From Ascaphus truei (taxonomy: Eukaryota > Chordata > Amphibia > Anura > Ascaphidae): a stretch of 64,000 nucleotides of DNA. This document shows positions 22,323 to 35,703 of the stretch, in pieces. Position numbers and translations under genes: made by a program. Positions within the stretch are counted from its first letter, which is position 1. Each line of letters begins with the position of its first letter. The stretch lies in assembly GCA_036426205.1 (NCBI GenBank), contig CM071579.1:13112071-13176070 (forward strand). Reading direction: 5' to 3'. Under the pieces are notes generated by a model. That model searched no databases. It saw nothing but the letters and a program-made list of their open reading frames with translations, and had not been told where the DNA came from.

Positions 22323-23270
22323 ATGAGACCCAAGAAGCAAAACCTATTTTCCCAATCAGTATTGAGACCTGATGCTATACGTGTATGCAAGGTAAAAATC
22401 CAATGCATCTCCTTTTACCAGCTTTACTCTGTTACCACCCCTGATAGCAGGTGGAATATGATCAATACCCATAAAAGTAAATCGACATGCATTCCCCTGA
22501 ATACAGGAGGAAGCATGTTTCGGCACAGGATGATTAAGATCTTTATTCTTTATTCATCTCAAATGTTCTTGAGTCCTGACCTTCAGGGATCTAATTGTCC
22601 TCCCTACATCCTGCTTTCCATGGCCACAGGTTAATAAGTACACCACAAATTTGGTGTTACAATTGACGAATGTGTTAATTTTGTAACTTATCCCTGTGGC
22701 TGTGGAAAGAAATCGCGGAGAAGCTTGCATCTGTGAGCAGGTGATGATACAATGTTGACACTTAAATGAACCCTTAGGTTTGTTCATACTCAAAGAGTCC
22801 TCCGACAAAAAAGGCTAGAAGATGCAGAATTTCCTATTGTTCTAGCCCGTCTGAAGACAAATTTGGGTCCAGCGTCCACCCATTTTTGGATAGCTGGATC
22901 TAGTTGCAAAACCCTCCAGTGCTTCTTAACAATTGTTTTAATCTGCTGTACTTGAGCACTGTATTGTGTAATAAACAAAAGGGTTTCTCCCATCCCTATA
23001 CTTTGATTTTTCTTTCTTTTATTCACTCTATTCCTGATTAAAGTGGATTCTCTATCAATAGATTTTACCTCTTCAAGGGCTTGATTTAGCTCATCCTCTT
23101 TATAGCCCCTGGCAACGAATATCTCATACATCCTCTGTGATTGTATATCAAAGTCTTCATCTCAAGAACAATTTCTCTTGAGTCTTAAATATTGACCCTT
23201 GGGGATACCTTTCAACAAAGTCCTGGGATGGCAGCTGTCGGCTCTTGAAGTGTTACGTGAATTTAATTTA
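22323..23270 (-). pseudogene. PLE thumb and GIY-YIG region (broken)
   Basis: In reverse-strand order: CHPRTLLKGIPKGQYLRLKR (PLE thumb) near 23230-23170, stop, then 23131-22790 with ARGYKEDELNQALEEV and FVFRRARTIGN, stop. Then 22808-22557: a KCQHCIITC cysteine linker, VVYLLTCGHGKQDVGRT (GIY-YIG core with the second Tyr replaced by Asp) and LKVRTQEHLR. After another stop come NHPVPKHASS, GIDHIPPAIRGGNRVKLVKG and the carboxyl end. Several stops make it a pseudogene. It is 5' truncated in the reverse transcriptase. Confidence 0.85.
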
Positions 23271-24069
23271 CTATATATATATATTTGTTTGGATGTGCAG
23301 ATTTAAATCAACATATAATAACAAATCTAAACCGTGAATTTGTTGAAAATTAAATGTGAATTAAAAAATTTAAATGTCAAATTTTCTGTGTACGTTGTAT
23401 ATTCAGAGAGATATGTCAATCTTATTGGAGAGAGCATACCAGGAATGGAGGCTGCTCGCTCTGTGATCTCAAAGATTAAACTAACATTATTAGATAGGTA
23501 AATCTTTTACCTTTATTTATAAATATTAGGAATGTAATAACTACTTAAATAATGTTCCATAACACAGGGTAGATCCTTTAAGATAAATCTTTTAAGATAT
23601 ATATTTAGAAAAGGGAAATGATTGCAGGGACACATTAGGATGAATTGATAACTTATATTGTTTTGTCTGAATAAGATCTGACACACTGTCTATGTTACCA
23701 TGGTACAGGCAGGAATAAGAGAGTTCACTGTAATTGATGTATCTCTCTAGTATTGCATTTTACAACAAACGCACTTATTACAATTGATGTAAAGGAGGAT
23801 TCTAATCCTCTATATTTAAGGATTGCTCTTTTAAATTGTACAAATGGATGTTTATGTGTTGTGTAGGTTATAATGGTATTTTCACACATTGGGTATAAAG
23901 TATTGTATATTATGTTGCATAATGTTCTTTATGTTAGCATTTTATAGAGATATTAAAGTTTTTTACAATCTACTATTCATTTGTTATAGTTTTGTGTGTT
24001 TTCCTTGAGCTTATATTCGGTTTTGCATATATCACTGCGTCAGGGGGCCCCCCAGAGGGCCAGTTGTAT
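23271..24069. other. Repeat-derived AT-rich sequence
   Basis: Contains a (TA)n stretch near 23274 and the interspersed repeat shared with 16070-16340 (about 23380-23850). No coding signal. Confidence 0.45.
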
Positions 24070-24345
24070 GTATGTATGTCTTTATTTGTATAGCGCCATA
24101 AATGTACATAGCGCTTCACAGTAATAATACACGTGGTAATCATATCAATAACAAATAATATAAATAACAGGTCATGGGAAGAAGTGCTTCAGACATAGAC
24201 GTAACATTTAGGAAGAGGAGTCCCTGCTCCGAGGAGCTTACAATCTAATTGGTATGTAGGAGGAACGTACAGAGACAGTAGGAGGGCCTTTTGGTAAGTG
24301 CTTCTGCAGGGGGCCAAGGTTTATGTATCATGTGTCTAGTAATAG
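24070..24345 (-). mobile_element. L2 LINE 3' end, reverse strand
   Basis: Reverse complement of the L2 3' UTR at 21295-21585: starts with a GTAT tail, then TCTTTATTTGTATAGCGCCA, ATAGCGCTTCACAGTAATAA and GAGCTTACAATCTAATTGG. No coding part is attached. Confidence 0.8.
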
Positions 24346-25075
24346 CGTTTGCATGACGTAGTGACTACATCCTGGGGCACTGAAAGGGTTAACATATATC
24401 AAGCGCAACCATGATATTAAGTGACTCAGTTATCAAATTTAACAGGCCGATGGATAATGTATCACATTTCTACAGGTTTTAATAACAGTATCAGATTGAT
24501 CAATGAAAACATCTCATTACTTTCCATTGGAATTTTCTTTCCAGGTGAATAATGACAAAACGCTGACAAAAAACTCCCAAATTATGTGTATCCACAGTAC
24601 ATCAACATTTATACAACAAAAAACATTTGATGATCATGACATAACATACAGTAGTATTGCCTCTAAATAAATTGTCCTGCGTTTCCACCTTTGGGATGAA
24701 CAAAAAAACTGCTTTTGCTATTGAGATCCCTTGACTTACATACTGAATGGAAACTCAGGTTCTCCTTGTATTAGCAACTATACATGTACATTGCTTACAG
24801 TGCCAATCAAATGTCAAGAATAAATCAAGCATATTTAAAATGTGATATTTTAGTGATGGCCCTGGGAATGTAATTTTATGTACATAATTGGCACCTACTG
24901 CGTTTTTGTTACTGTAACGTATGATTCTGGACAGTCTTGATTCTTGATATTGTTGTAGGCTGCTATTAAAAGAGCCGCATTCATTGGCAAAGCTACAGGT
25001 ATGCTTTCAATGGGTTATAAAATATTTCTCATACATGTCAAATTAACCGAAGACACTAAGGGGGTAATTTTCATT

Positions 25076-25936
25076 GTCTGAAGCGGCTGATATGGGATTT
25101 GATAGGAGGCCAGGAGAGGGATTTCAGCAGGGGAGACCCTGAGACAGATTTAGGAAATAGTAGAGTGATTATGGCAGCAGCGTTAAGGATAGATTGTAGG
25201 GGAGACAGGTGAGAGGCAGGAAGGCCGAACAGCAGGAGGTTACAGTAATCAAGACGGGAAAGAATGTCAGAGTTTTAACAGTCGAGCAACAGAGGAAAGG
25301 GCATATCTTTGTAATATTGCGGAGGACAAAGTGACAGGTTTTAGCTACCTTTTGAATGTGAGAGGAGAATGTGAGAGAGGAGTCGAGTGTGACATCTAGG
25401 CAGCGTGCTTGTGTTACTGGGTCTATGATAGTACTACCAACAGGAAGGAGGTAGTAGGGTCAGGTTTGGGAGGAAATATGAAGAGCTCTGTTTTTGCAAT
25501 GTTGAGTTTAAGTCAGCGGAGGGCCATCCAGGATATCGCAAAGAGACATTCAGAAACTTTGGTCAGTACAGCAGGGGTAAGGTTAGGGGTTGAAAAGTAA
25601 ATATGTGCGTCATCAGCATAGAGGGGATATTTGATCCAAAAAGATGTTATTAGGTCACCTAGAGAGAGTGTGTAAAGAGAAAAGAGAAGAGGTCCCAGGA
25701 CAGAGCCCTGAGGTACCCCCACAGAGAGATCGATAGAGGAGAATGTGTTAGCAAAAGAGACACTGAAAGTGCGATGGGAGAGGTAGGATGAGATCCAGGA
25801 TAGAGCTTTGTTCCGAATACCAAGAGTATGGAGAATGTGAAGGAGAAGAAGGTGGTCCACAGTATCAAATGCTGCAGAGTGGTCAAGTAATATGAGCAGA
25901 GTGTAATGACCTCTGTCTTTGGCAGAATGGAGGTCA
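25076..25936 (-). pseudogene. L2 LINE reverse transcriptase fragment
   Basis: The reverse strand encodes [49 protein letters not shown] and [12 protein letters not shown], parallel to about 20130-21000 of the plus-strand LINE, then frameshifted sequence matching the LDYCNLLL and CRF blocks. Both ends are truncated. Confidence 0.85.
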
Positions 25937-26028
25937 TTATGTATAAATGCATAATGCATATTGCAGCCCAGTCCTACTGTAAACAGAAACAGAATACTTC
26001 TAGTTATCAATTTGGGGAATATCAACAT

Positions 26029-27415
26029 TTTCAGAATCTAGACAATATACTTCTAATTTATTCCATCCGACGGTTTCCGATAGCAGCTTCTTTTCTGCAA
26101 AATAATAACACCTGAGATTACCTTTTGTGGCAATGCATAATTTTTCTGCAGTGCACCATTACATGTCTCATATTGTAGAGAGTATATTGTTTTCGATAGT
26201 CATTTTCTGGGAAATCAGTGTTCTTGATTAGGCATTTTGTCAAATAGACTGTGATGAGCTGAGCTGTTTGGAAGCATATTTATTTGACTAGTTCTGCATC
26301 CTTGCTATCTTGCAGACACAGCTCATCATCTCATTTGATCCATTTGGGTACTCAGAGCTGGAAGAAATGGCATGATTGTGGAGCCAACCCTTCCACTGGA
26401 CATCTTAAAAGCTTCCTTTGCCTAATTCACATTTATTTCCATTTCCACGGTGCATCTGCATCAACGACTCTGCATTAGGGAACCTCATACTTCACATTAA
26501 TGTAGGAACTGAATTAGAAGTAAAGCTATGTGCAGTTTATTGAAAAGCACTTTAGGGCACATAAAGACGATCTACAGTAGTTTCAAAAGCAAGGCCCATA
26601 TGTGTGTGTCAACAGATGAGAATAATAGTAGCAATAATTAATGATCAGTGATCTGTAATTTAATGAAAAACAGAAAGTTCCTGCTTGTATCAGCAAGACT
26701 CACTCACTAACATAACATTTACAGAGTGTATTTCTCTCCTTTAACAGCAGTCTGTAAAAAATAATTACAAGACATGCAGGAAAGCATCTGGTATAACAAA
26801 TAAGACACTGTTCTGTTTTGAACCTTATACTTTAAGTGAAAATATTTCAGTATTTGTTTTTTAATTGCTACAAATAAAATCTAGCCCAAGTTGCAGAGCG
26901 ACAGTCTAACTACCATTCACAGTGTGAATGGCTTATGAAATGAACGACCATACTATTCATCTCTCCTAGGACACTACAGGACTAGTTTTAATAGAGGATA
27001 CTGGTGTACTAACAGTCATAGATTTGCAATAGTGGAGTGCTTGCATTTTTTAAGTGCATTGACGTGATCAGGTGAGACCAATTAAAATGACTAAATGCAC
27101 CATTACAACATTCAAACTAAAATCTTGGTACATTTTAGTGATATGGTATGTAAAATGTAGGGGGCGGGTGGGGGGGGAGGCGATGGAATCGGAAAATGCC
27201 CTCTTGCTTGTTTTACATAAACAGAACAGCATGGGGATGATGCAATGAGTAGCCTGGTATCGAGGCAAAGCAAAGTTTGCTGTGATGCACTTCACCAGTT
27301 GTATGCCCTTGTGTCAAATGCTGTTGATCAAATTTGTTTGACAAGGTGCAGATTTCTAAGCAGAGAGATTTCCACCAAATTTGGCCTAGCAGAACAAAAA
27401 GATAAACATGCAGAT
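26029..27415. other. No gene recognised
   Basis: AT-rich unique-looking sequence without convincing ORFs or transposon ends. Confidence 0.4.
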
Positions 27416-27605
27416 TGTAAGCTCTGCGGGGCAGGGACTCCTTTTCCTAAATGTCACTTTTATGTCTTAAGCATTATGTGCATTTTTCTTTGATTATTTT
27501 TATTATTTGTTCTTTTTATGATTGTCACATATATTACTGCTGTGAAGCGCTATGTATATTAATGGTGCTATATAAATAAAGATATACATACATACATACA
27601 CACAC
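27416..27605 (+). mobile_element. L2-type LINE 3' end, 5' truncated
   Basis: GATTGTAAGCTCTGCGGGGC, GTGAAGCGCTATGTATATTA and GCTATATAAATAAAGATATA, followed by an ATAC repeat tail. Matches 21390-21585. Confidence 0.8.
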
Positions 27606-27639
27606 TGTCACATTATAATATTCGCATAGTCAATAGTCG

Positions 27640-28012
27640 CCTTGGGTAGGGACAAACCAGGGGCCTCTGCCCAGGGCCCCACACTGGAGGGGGCCTCCAA
27701 ATTTAGTTGATGCTGTTATATTTACATGATGGCTTATTGTCAGTGTAGTGTATTTTTCTAATTGTGATTATCTTTGTGTCACTTTTAGAGGGCAGTGTTG
27801 ATATAATGTTACATGTATTATATAAATTATAATATTCTTCACTCCAGCTGTAATAAATATTAATTACACTGAATGTATTATGATACTTTCATTGTCGCTT
27901 CATCGACAGAGTAAAGTAAAATTTAAATCAGAGATTCCAAACTTCTAAGGGCCCCAAAGACTCTCTTGCCCAGGGGCCCCAAGCACCCTAAGGCCACCCT
28001 TGCCATAGTGTA
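27640..28012. mobile_element. MITE-like repeat with GGGCCCC-rich ends
   Basis: The left end (CGCCTTGGGTAGGG...GGGGCCTCTGCCCAGGGCCC) and right end (GGGCCCCAAAGACTCT, GCCCAGGGGCCCCAAG, CCTAAGGCCACCC) are inverted relatives around an AT-rich interior. This is typical of hAT-like non-autonomous elements. No target duplication could be fixed. Confidence 0.45.
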
Positions 28013-28439
28013 ACTGCTCTTCTTGATTTTCCATAAATCACAACCTGGTGCACATGGAAATCACACATAATAAATGAACGCAAATATTCTTGATACATTT
28101 ACACAAAAAGTAAGATAAAATTGCCTCCATTGCAACAGTTTTGTTCCAAAATTGTCTTGATACATCTTCTTAGATCATGTCTTCCGTCTCTAGACTAGGA
28201 GGTTTAAAAGCTTTCCTGGTCATAAATCACCTCAGTGTTAATATTTGCTTAGAGAACCATCATACCTTAGCTACGTTCACCTGTATATGTATCCATATGT
28301 ACAGTAAATGTTTTAAAATGCTCAACCTGAATCTACAAATAAACCGTTACAATAGATATACCAATAGTGATACAAAAGCTAGGGACTACAGGAAACTGCT
28401 TTCTGAAGAGCATTTTTGAGGACTTCATGGACTGCCACT

Positions 28440-29000
28440 AAGATCTTCAGGAAAACAATACAGACCGGCGCCTTAGAGTCCAAATAGTGGGATATATATG
28501 TCCAGTGAATGGCTTGGGATATCCAATAGATGGTGATCTAGTCCAGTGGACAGCTTTCCTCAGCAACAACAATGATGTGATATGCAGGGAAGACAAGAGA
28601 ACAGAATCATAGCGTAACAGAGTATGGTTATAACATTAAACACATAGACATAGACAAACAAGCACATACAACAATGAACAAGTAGGCTGACTAATACAAT
28701 GAATTTTAATGAACACAATAAAATACAGCAAGCTGGTGATGAGCAGGTCTAGGATCCGGTGTGTAAAACCGGAATCCTACTTACAGCAAGTCCACAGGAT
28801 ATAGGCAGGTGTGTGAAGTGTAGACGGTCCGGCGACAGCTGTTGGTGGACGCGTGCCACGTGTGGGAGCCTGCAGGTACCTCTTCCGATTAATGCCGGTA
28901 TGGGCGACACTGCCTTCAGCTTCACAAGACGCCTTCCGTTCACGCCCGGGGGGGACCCCTGAAGAAGTGCGCATGCGCAAGAAACGCGTTGGGCCTTTGA
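28440..29000 (+). repeat. PLE 3'-end-like repeat with hammerhead-like core
   Basis: Ends in CCCCTGAAGAAGTGCGCATG then CGCAAGAAACGCGTTGGGCC (28957-28995): CTGAAGA, a self-complementary TGCGCA stem, GAAA. This is a widespread amphibian and fish PLE 3' pattern. No GUH site with a pairing stem I is visible, so cleavage is not expected. Confidence 0.45.
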
Positions 29001-29119
29001 GAGTCATTTGTCAGCTAAACCGGTAGAGGAGCAGACCATTGCAGCAGTTCCTGGAGTTGCGGTGTACTGGAGTATACATCTGAAGTGAGATCCGGTGCGT
29101 TGTCCCGCCCGCTGTGACG

Positions 29120-30250
29120 CAGAGGCAGAGGAGGATGGCAGTGGGAGAAAAGAATGGAGGAGGGTGAGAGGAGGGGGGTTGGAAGGGGTGAGGGAGGAGG
29201 GGGACGGGGGTGAGAGGAGGAGGGGGTGAGAGAGAAGGAGAAGGGAGTTGAGAGAGGAGGAGGGGGAAGGATGAGAGAGGAGGAGGAAGGGTGAGAGAGA
29301 GGAGAAGGAGGGGTGAGAGGACAATGGGGTTGAGAGAGAGGGGGGTTCGGGAGACGAGGAGGAGGGATGGGGGGAGGAGGGTTTGAGAGAGGAAGAGGAG
29401 GGGTGAGAGAGATGAGGAGGGGGTGAGAGAGGAGGCAACTGGGGGTGAGACAGAAGGCGGAGGGGGTTGAGAGAGGTGGAGGAGGGGGGTTGAGAGGTGG
29501 ACGAGGGGGGTTGAGAGGTAGAGGAGGGGGACTGAGAGAGAGGTGAAGGGGGGTTGAGAGAGAGGTGGAGGAGGATGAGGGTTGAGAGAGAGGTGGGTTG
29601 AGAGCGTGGTGGAGGAGGGGGGTTGAGAGCGTGGTGGAGGAGGAGGGTTGAGAGAGAGGAGGATGGGGGGGTGAGAGATAGGAGGTGGAGGGGGTGAGAG
29701 AGGAGATGGAGGGGGTGAGAGGAGCAGGTGGAAGGGGGTGAGAGAGAGGCAGTGGAGGGAGGCGGTGGAGGGGGGTGAGAGGGAGGCGGTGGAGGGGGGT
29801 GAGAGGAGGAGGTGGAAGGGTGTGAGAGAGAGGAGAAAGTTGTGAGAAAGGAGGAGGGGTGAGAGAGAGGATGAGAGGGGGTGATAAAGGGGAGGTGGAG
29901 GGGTTGAGAGAGAGGAGTAAGAGAGGAGGAGGGATGAGAGGAGGAGGAGGGGCTGGGAGAGAGGAGGAGGGATGAGAGGAGGAGGGGCTGGGAGAGAGGA
30001 GGAGGTGGAGGGCTGAGAGAGGAAGCTGGCTGAGAGAGGATGAGGAGGCGGACTGAGAGAGGATGAGGAGGCGGCTGAGAGAGGATGAGGGGGTTAGAGA
30101 GGATGAGGAAGGGTTAGAGGATGATGGAGTGGGGTGAGAGAGGATGAGGAGGCGGACTGAGAGAGGATGAGGAGGCGGCTGAGAGAGGATGAGGGGGTTA
30201 GAGAGGATGAGGAAGGGTTAGAGGATGATGGAGTGGGGTGAGAGAGGATG
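29120..30250. repeat. 1.1-kb purine-rich minisatellite tract
   Basis: About 1,130 bp of G/A-rich plus strand from degenerate GAGAGAGGAGGAGGGGGGTT-like units. A longer tandem copy lies at 30020-30250, where the block GGATGAGGAGGCGG...GGGGTTAGAG is repeated after about 108 bp. All reverse-strand Ser/Pro-rich frames are artefacts. Confidence 0.9.
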
Positions 30251-31239
30251 GCGATCAAATAATGTATTGTATGCATATCTAAGAGGTTTAAGTTTGCCAA
30301 TAGAAAGCCATTACATCATCCCTCACATTACAACTTCCTATTGGCCCACATGACCGGTACCTGAGCATGATATACCTGCACCCCCTATGGAGATAATTTT
30401 TTTTGGGGTTGGGGGGGTGGGGGGACGGCTTTAATGGTGGTAAGGGTAGCACATATCCTAGGGACAGGCAAAAATGAAAAGCGGTTAATCTCATGGAACG
30501 TCTTACCAATTTGATGAATGGATTAATGATACTGTACATTTAGTGGGATTTGGCATCCCTGGGAAACCTCAAAATACGTCATCGTTTGAATCTAAACGAA
30601 ATTTGCCCGCAGTGGCTATACCCACTTTTCTGTAAAAAGTGTGCTCCTGTATCTCTAGTTGACTATGTTATTATATTATAATGTAATATATTGTAATGCA
30701 CTATATCATGACTTTTACTACCAAAGATGATGTTGTAAATAAATAAATAATAAGATTGTATAAATAAATGAATTGTACCATGTCCCTTTCCCCACTTCCC
30801 CTCCTTTTTATTTTCTGTACCCCTTCCAGCCCCACCGCATATATTATTTAAAAAATATCATAAACCACTTTAAAAAAAAAAAAAAAAGGGGGGTTCAAAC
30901 AGCTGCGTCGGTGTTTATAAAAGTAATGTCACAATATATTTTGCAATATAACATATTTTCAGTATTTTATACTTCTTATTGGACCAATGACAAAACATAC
31001 ACATTGGCACATGAGTTTTCACATTTTGCTATTTCTATTGATTTATGTTTATTTAAAGTGTTCTGCAAGCTCAGATTTAGAAGATTCTTTCCAGATAGTT
31101 TTCTGAAACACATTCTGGGAATGTTCGCTGGGATTCAGGAAAATATTAGGAGAGATCGTTAAATTATGGGGATTTGGATTGTTACCGTACTATAATTCAT
31201 AATCAATGTAACAGGGGCAAGTCTGTTGCCACTAGCTAG
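30251..31239. other. No gene recognised
   Basis: AT-rich sequence with a G run at about 30410-30425 and a poly-A run at about 30873-30888. No ORF of note. Confidence 0.4.
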
Positions 31240-31930
31240 AGCTATTGGGCAGGGCTGCCGACAGGGGGTGACAGCCAGGACAAGGGTCCCGGGCCCGGTG
31301 GCTGCGGGCGCCCCGGCTCTCCCGGGCTGCGGGCCTACCTCCACACTGACTGTTCCATGCTTCTGATGTCGGCGCTTCACCGGGGCCTCCCTCTCAGGCC
31401 GGTGCACGCTGAAAGCTCAGCCCAGCCTGCTTCTGACACGTGCTGACATCAGAGAGGCCCGGTGCAAGCCATAAGCTCAGCCTGGGACAGTCAGTGAGGA
31501 TGGAGGCCAACAGCTGGGGAGAGCCGGGGCTCGGCGGCAACGAGAGGACAGCATCCAGGCCCCCAGCAGCCACTGCCCCCTGCCAGAGGCCTGACACCAT
31601 CAAAGTCTGTATTATATATGTATTTGTATTTTTTTTATATATATTGGGGTTTTTTATATGTATTGGGACGGTTATATGGACAGTATTTGTTTTTTTTTAA
31701 TATGTATTAGGGCTTTTTTTAAATCTGTATTGGGGTTTTTTATATGTATTGGGGTTTTATATATGTATGGGGGTTATATATATATTGTTTTTTTTTATAT
31801 GTATTGGGGCGGTTATATGTACAGTATTTGTTTTTTTATATGTATTAGGGATTTTTTTAAATCTGTATTGGGGTTTTTATATGTAGATGGGAAGTGTTTA
31901 AAAAAAATGTATTTGGGGGGGTTGTATATG
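31240..31930. repeat. GC-rich repeat family A, copy 1
   Basis: Opens GGGCAGGGCTGCCGACAGGG. It contains CAGCTGGGGAGAGCCGGGGC then TCGGCGGCAACGAGA, and ends in a degenerate TATGTATTGGGGTTTTT minisatellite. The same order is seen at 60775-61860. The Gly/Pro/Ala-rich frames on both strands are composition artefacts. Confidence 0.65.
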
Positions 31931-31939
31931 TAGTGCACA

Positions 31940-33010
31940 TTCACCCACCCCCTAGGAGATATGGCGGCTACGGTGTATGTGGGCGTTACCTGCGCCTCAC
32001 TGGAGGCCTGGGCCTCCGCTGCTGGGAGCCTGGTGTGTGCCGGATCCGTCAGGTGACAGCACCTCCACCTGTGCGGGACCCTACTATGTGGGATTACCCC
32101 ATTACAGGAACCAGTGCAATAAATACACAGTGTTTATAATAACAAGTTCACTGACATGCAATAATCTACACAATAACCATAGAACGTGACCTCACATGGC
32201 CTTACCCACACACACCCTGCCCCGGTGAGAGTAGCCCCCAATGTACAGAGATGCCCTGGGCACACCCCCCCTCTCCCAACCCGGTGTCCACAGAAGCCAA
32301 CCCACCCGGTAGTGTGAGACAGCGCTGCCCACAGTAACTGAAAGTGTTATAGTTGGTGCACGTTGTGAGGTACCTGCCCAGGTGCTCCAGCACTGGGTAT
32401 GGCTGAAGAGCAAAAGGGACTGATCCAATGACGTCGATGTCAGTGAAGCCTCCGTCTCTGCGTGTGGTAAACTCCGGTAGGAGGGTCTCACCTTTGATAG
32501 TCTATGATAGTGCGGTAGTGGTCCTACCTCAGACCACAGTCCGCAAATCACTGCATGGCGTCTTCAAATGGCACTATACACTAACTGTATACAGCTACAG
32601 GGGAAATGTCCCTAGCTATGGGTTTCCGTGTAGCAGCCACAATCTGATTAGGTGAGTGGGGCCTATTTTGGACCTAAAGGGTTAATCTGGCCTAGTCTGG
32701 GTGCCACTGACGCCCAGAGCCTACCTTCTCTTTCTCTGTCCTGGCTCCAACTGCCCTAACTGTTATCACAATTCTAACTGTCCTAACTGTTTTAAATGCA
32801 GCAGCCCTATTGCGTACAGACCACATGTGCGTGTCCATCATTCCTAGGGACATCAGGGCGTGCAGGACATTTGTACATGTCCCAGATGCATAGAGACACC
32901 CAGTATCTATATAGACATTTATGGACTTTCATAAACTGGGGAAATCTGAAGTTTGGCTAGCAAAAGCCTGTACTTTATGTTGCTAAATCTTTGGTTGAAT
33001 AAAAGCCTAT
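31940..33010. repeat. LTR-like repeat segment
   Basis: Moderately GC-rich sequence with palindromic text around 32480-32530, an AATAAA at about 32119 and no ORF. It resembles an eroded LTR or its flank, but I could not establish TG...CA boundaries. Confidence 0.25.
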
Positions 33011-35077
33011 GTTATTTTCCCAAAGCAAGTCTTCCTCTCTTCACCCCTGCACGTACCGCCTATAGTCAACTGTAACAATGATAAGGCTCCTGTTTCAGTG
33101 CTGTGCTATGAGTTGGGTAAGGTATATTACCAATTCCTCAGGAATAAAGATAAAAATCAAGAAGGTGTCAGTTGCACTACAAAAAAAAAAGAAAATAGCA
33201 GCACCAAATTTTGACATTTTCAAGAGCAGAAGATGATGTATTATTTAAATGCTTTTAGCTCAAGGAGAAACAGTCAACAAAAAGTAATACGACTCCAAAA
33301 CTTTTCAATGTAGTCAATGTAACAAAAAATAATGGCAATATTTTACTCCAATCAGAATATATGTTGAATGTTCGTAGAACTACTGATACATTTCAGGTGT
33401 TACTCTTTAATATACCCAAAACCTTAATGTTGCTTTAAACATGAGATAAGCATTAAAATATTAGATCTAGTAATAGGAGCATTTCAAAGAGCACTGCCAT
33501 ATATGTCCACCTCCAAGGACCAAACTCTGAGATATAAGGCAGCTAAACGGGTTCACCAAGGCATACAGCCTCAAAATAATTAGTTTGGTTCTGTAGTTAT
33601 GAAAGCCGTGTAATCACATGACTTCAAAAGAGACGATGTCACAAAGTCAACCAACTTGTTGAATGCTTCACCAATACTTAAAGTCCCCCGTGCCCGAATT
33701 CCCATCACCCCCTTTTTTGCTTTACCAGGATGGGACCTCGCAGCTGAAACCTGCTATTTTCACCTCCCTGGACCTCAGAGTTCCCGGAATACATACTGGT
33801 AAAAGTAGTGCGTTCCTTTCTCTGCCAGGGGAAACAAAATGGCAGTATACGCCTCAACGTCGTGCAGGGGATTTAAATACCAAGAATGACCTACGCCACT
33901 TTTACTAGTAAGCATCTCAAGAACTTCATTAATGTGGCTCAGCTCCGGGGACCTTCTGTTTCCAATTGTGGTAGAAAAGAAAAAGGAAATGTTGTAGGGG
34001 AGGGTCGAAGGTGGGGAGGGTAGTGGGTGCTCATGGAGTGGGTAGAGGGTGCTGATGGAGTGGTGAAGGGTAAAGCTTTGTGAAGGGATTAAATATCCAG
34101 GTACCGGTGGGCCTATCCCGGCGGTTTCAGGGGAGGTCCAATGAGGATAGAGAATATGAGCTACTCCTCAACCTAAAGCGTGGATTTCAAAATAGATGGT
34201 TGAATCGAAGGGTGTAGGTGGGACGATCCCCCACGATGTCTACCGACATGTGTTCATGTTTTAGATATTAAATTCCAAACATGGTAAATATGTGTGTGTC
34301 CCCCATACCCCTTTCGATTCTGTACCCCAAATGCGGAAAATGTCAATAAATATACGATTGAAGAGGGGGTGGCTGCACCCGTGTCCAGCTCCCCTCCCTT
34401 TATGTATGCCTATAAATTTGGGTTCCTAATGTTGTGATATTATGATTGACCCTTGTCATTCTTTGTTCTGTACCCCAAAATTAAAAATGTCAATAAAAAA
34501 AAAAAAAATCAATCAAAATGAAGAAAAGGTGATCTTAAAGATATGCATGATTACCTGGTATTGCAATACATTAAACGAACAGTTATTTGTACTTTTTACA
34601 AACAAAAAATTAGAATGCTGTTGGAAATGAGATAGTAAAATGTACATTTTAATCATTCCAGTAGCACTACGGACGAGACTAGTAATGAAACAAGTTAATA
34701 AATGTGATGTTCTCTTCTAAGCTTACAAGCTGTAAGCCATGTTTGTATGTGTTATTAATATTTTTATTGATGGAGAGACAGCAGCAAAATAAAATTATTA
34801 CTGGAATAAAAGAGATTAAAGTTCTGCTATGAAAAGTAAAATGTTGCTTAGAGAGAGCAGCAATGCCAGGTGCTAGGAGGAATGTTCCAGAGAGAAAACT
34901 AATACAAAGGCTTGCTGTGACATTTATCTTCTAGCAATGATTTCTTTTCTTATGAAGAATTATTGATTCTCAGGCTGGCTAATGCTGGCTTCTTAATTTC
35001 GATGTCTGTATATTTGTTCTACTAGTGTATCTTGATTTTCCTTGACCACAAACAGCAAAAGAGGCTTATATACTAAG
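33011..35077. other. No gene recognised
   Basis: AT-rich sequence with small repeat-like pieces (33660-33910; 34320-34510 with two related GTACCCCAAA...TGTCAATAAA segments). No coding signal. Confidence 0.4.
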
Positions 35078-35245
35078 GCAGGGGCGGCCAACTCCAGCCA
35101 TCAAGGGCCACCAACCGGTCAGGTTTTAAGGATATCCCTGCATCGGCACAGGTGGTTCGGTCAAAGACTGAGCCACCTGTGCTGAAGCAGGGATATCCTG
35201 AAAACCTCACCAGTCTTTGGCCATTGATGACTGGAGTTGGCCACC
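35078..35245. mobile_element. Palindromic MITE (full copy)
   Basis: The two halves are near-perfect reverse complements: GGCGGCCAACTCCAGCCATC through GGATATCCCTGC and CACAGGTGG, then CCACCTGTGCTGAAGCAGGG through CAGTCTTTGGCC and TGACTGGAGTTGGCC. The RNA would fold into one hairpin about 160 nt long. A half copy lies at 9838-9935. Confidence 0.8.
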
Positions 35246-35703
35246 CTTGCACTAAAGCAATTGTAGAGCTAAAGTGGCACAAATTGTTATTTATTTCGGC
35301 CAATGTATTAAGGACTTTACCGAAGGTTTTGCCCCATGTGTCACCTTGTATTTAATGGCATGTGAGTAGGAAGAGCTCGAGGAGTTACATGGCGCACAGA
35401 TTATAATGAGATATATCTAATTGTTCACCTCTGTTTCCCCTTTTAACATGCGCCAAAATATCCACCGGGTCTAAAGTGACATTCGCTTTCTTACTTCAAA
35501 ATCGGCGTCTTATGTAAGCTACCAAGCAATGATAGACAGAACATGGGCTACCACACTCAACTGGGTTAAAAGAAAATGGGTGCCAACTCGGGATTGGGTT
35601 TCCTAGGAAGTTTGATGCATATTAGAATGTGAAGCGAGAGGAAAGACCAGGCTTTAGAGGAGGTGCACTCCTAAATACAACAAGTGGGTTAAATACCCCT
35701 TAG

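Noticed and set aside
28957..28995. Active hammerhead
   Set aside because: No GUH site at the right place with a pairing stem I; kept only as a hammerhead-like PLE end.
29004..29438. Ser/Pro-rich reverse frame
   Set aside because: Complement of the purine tract.
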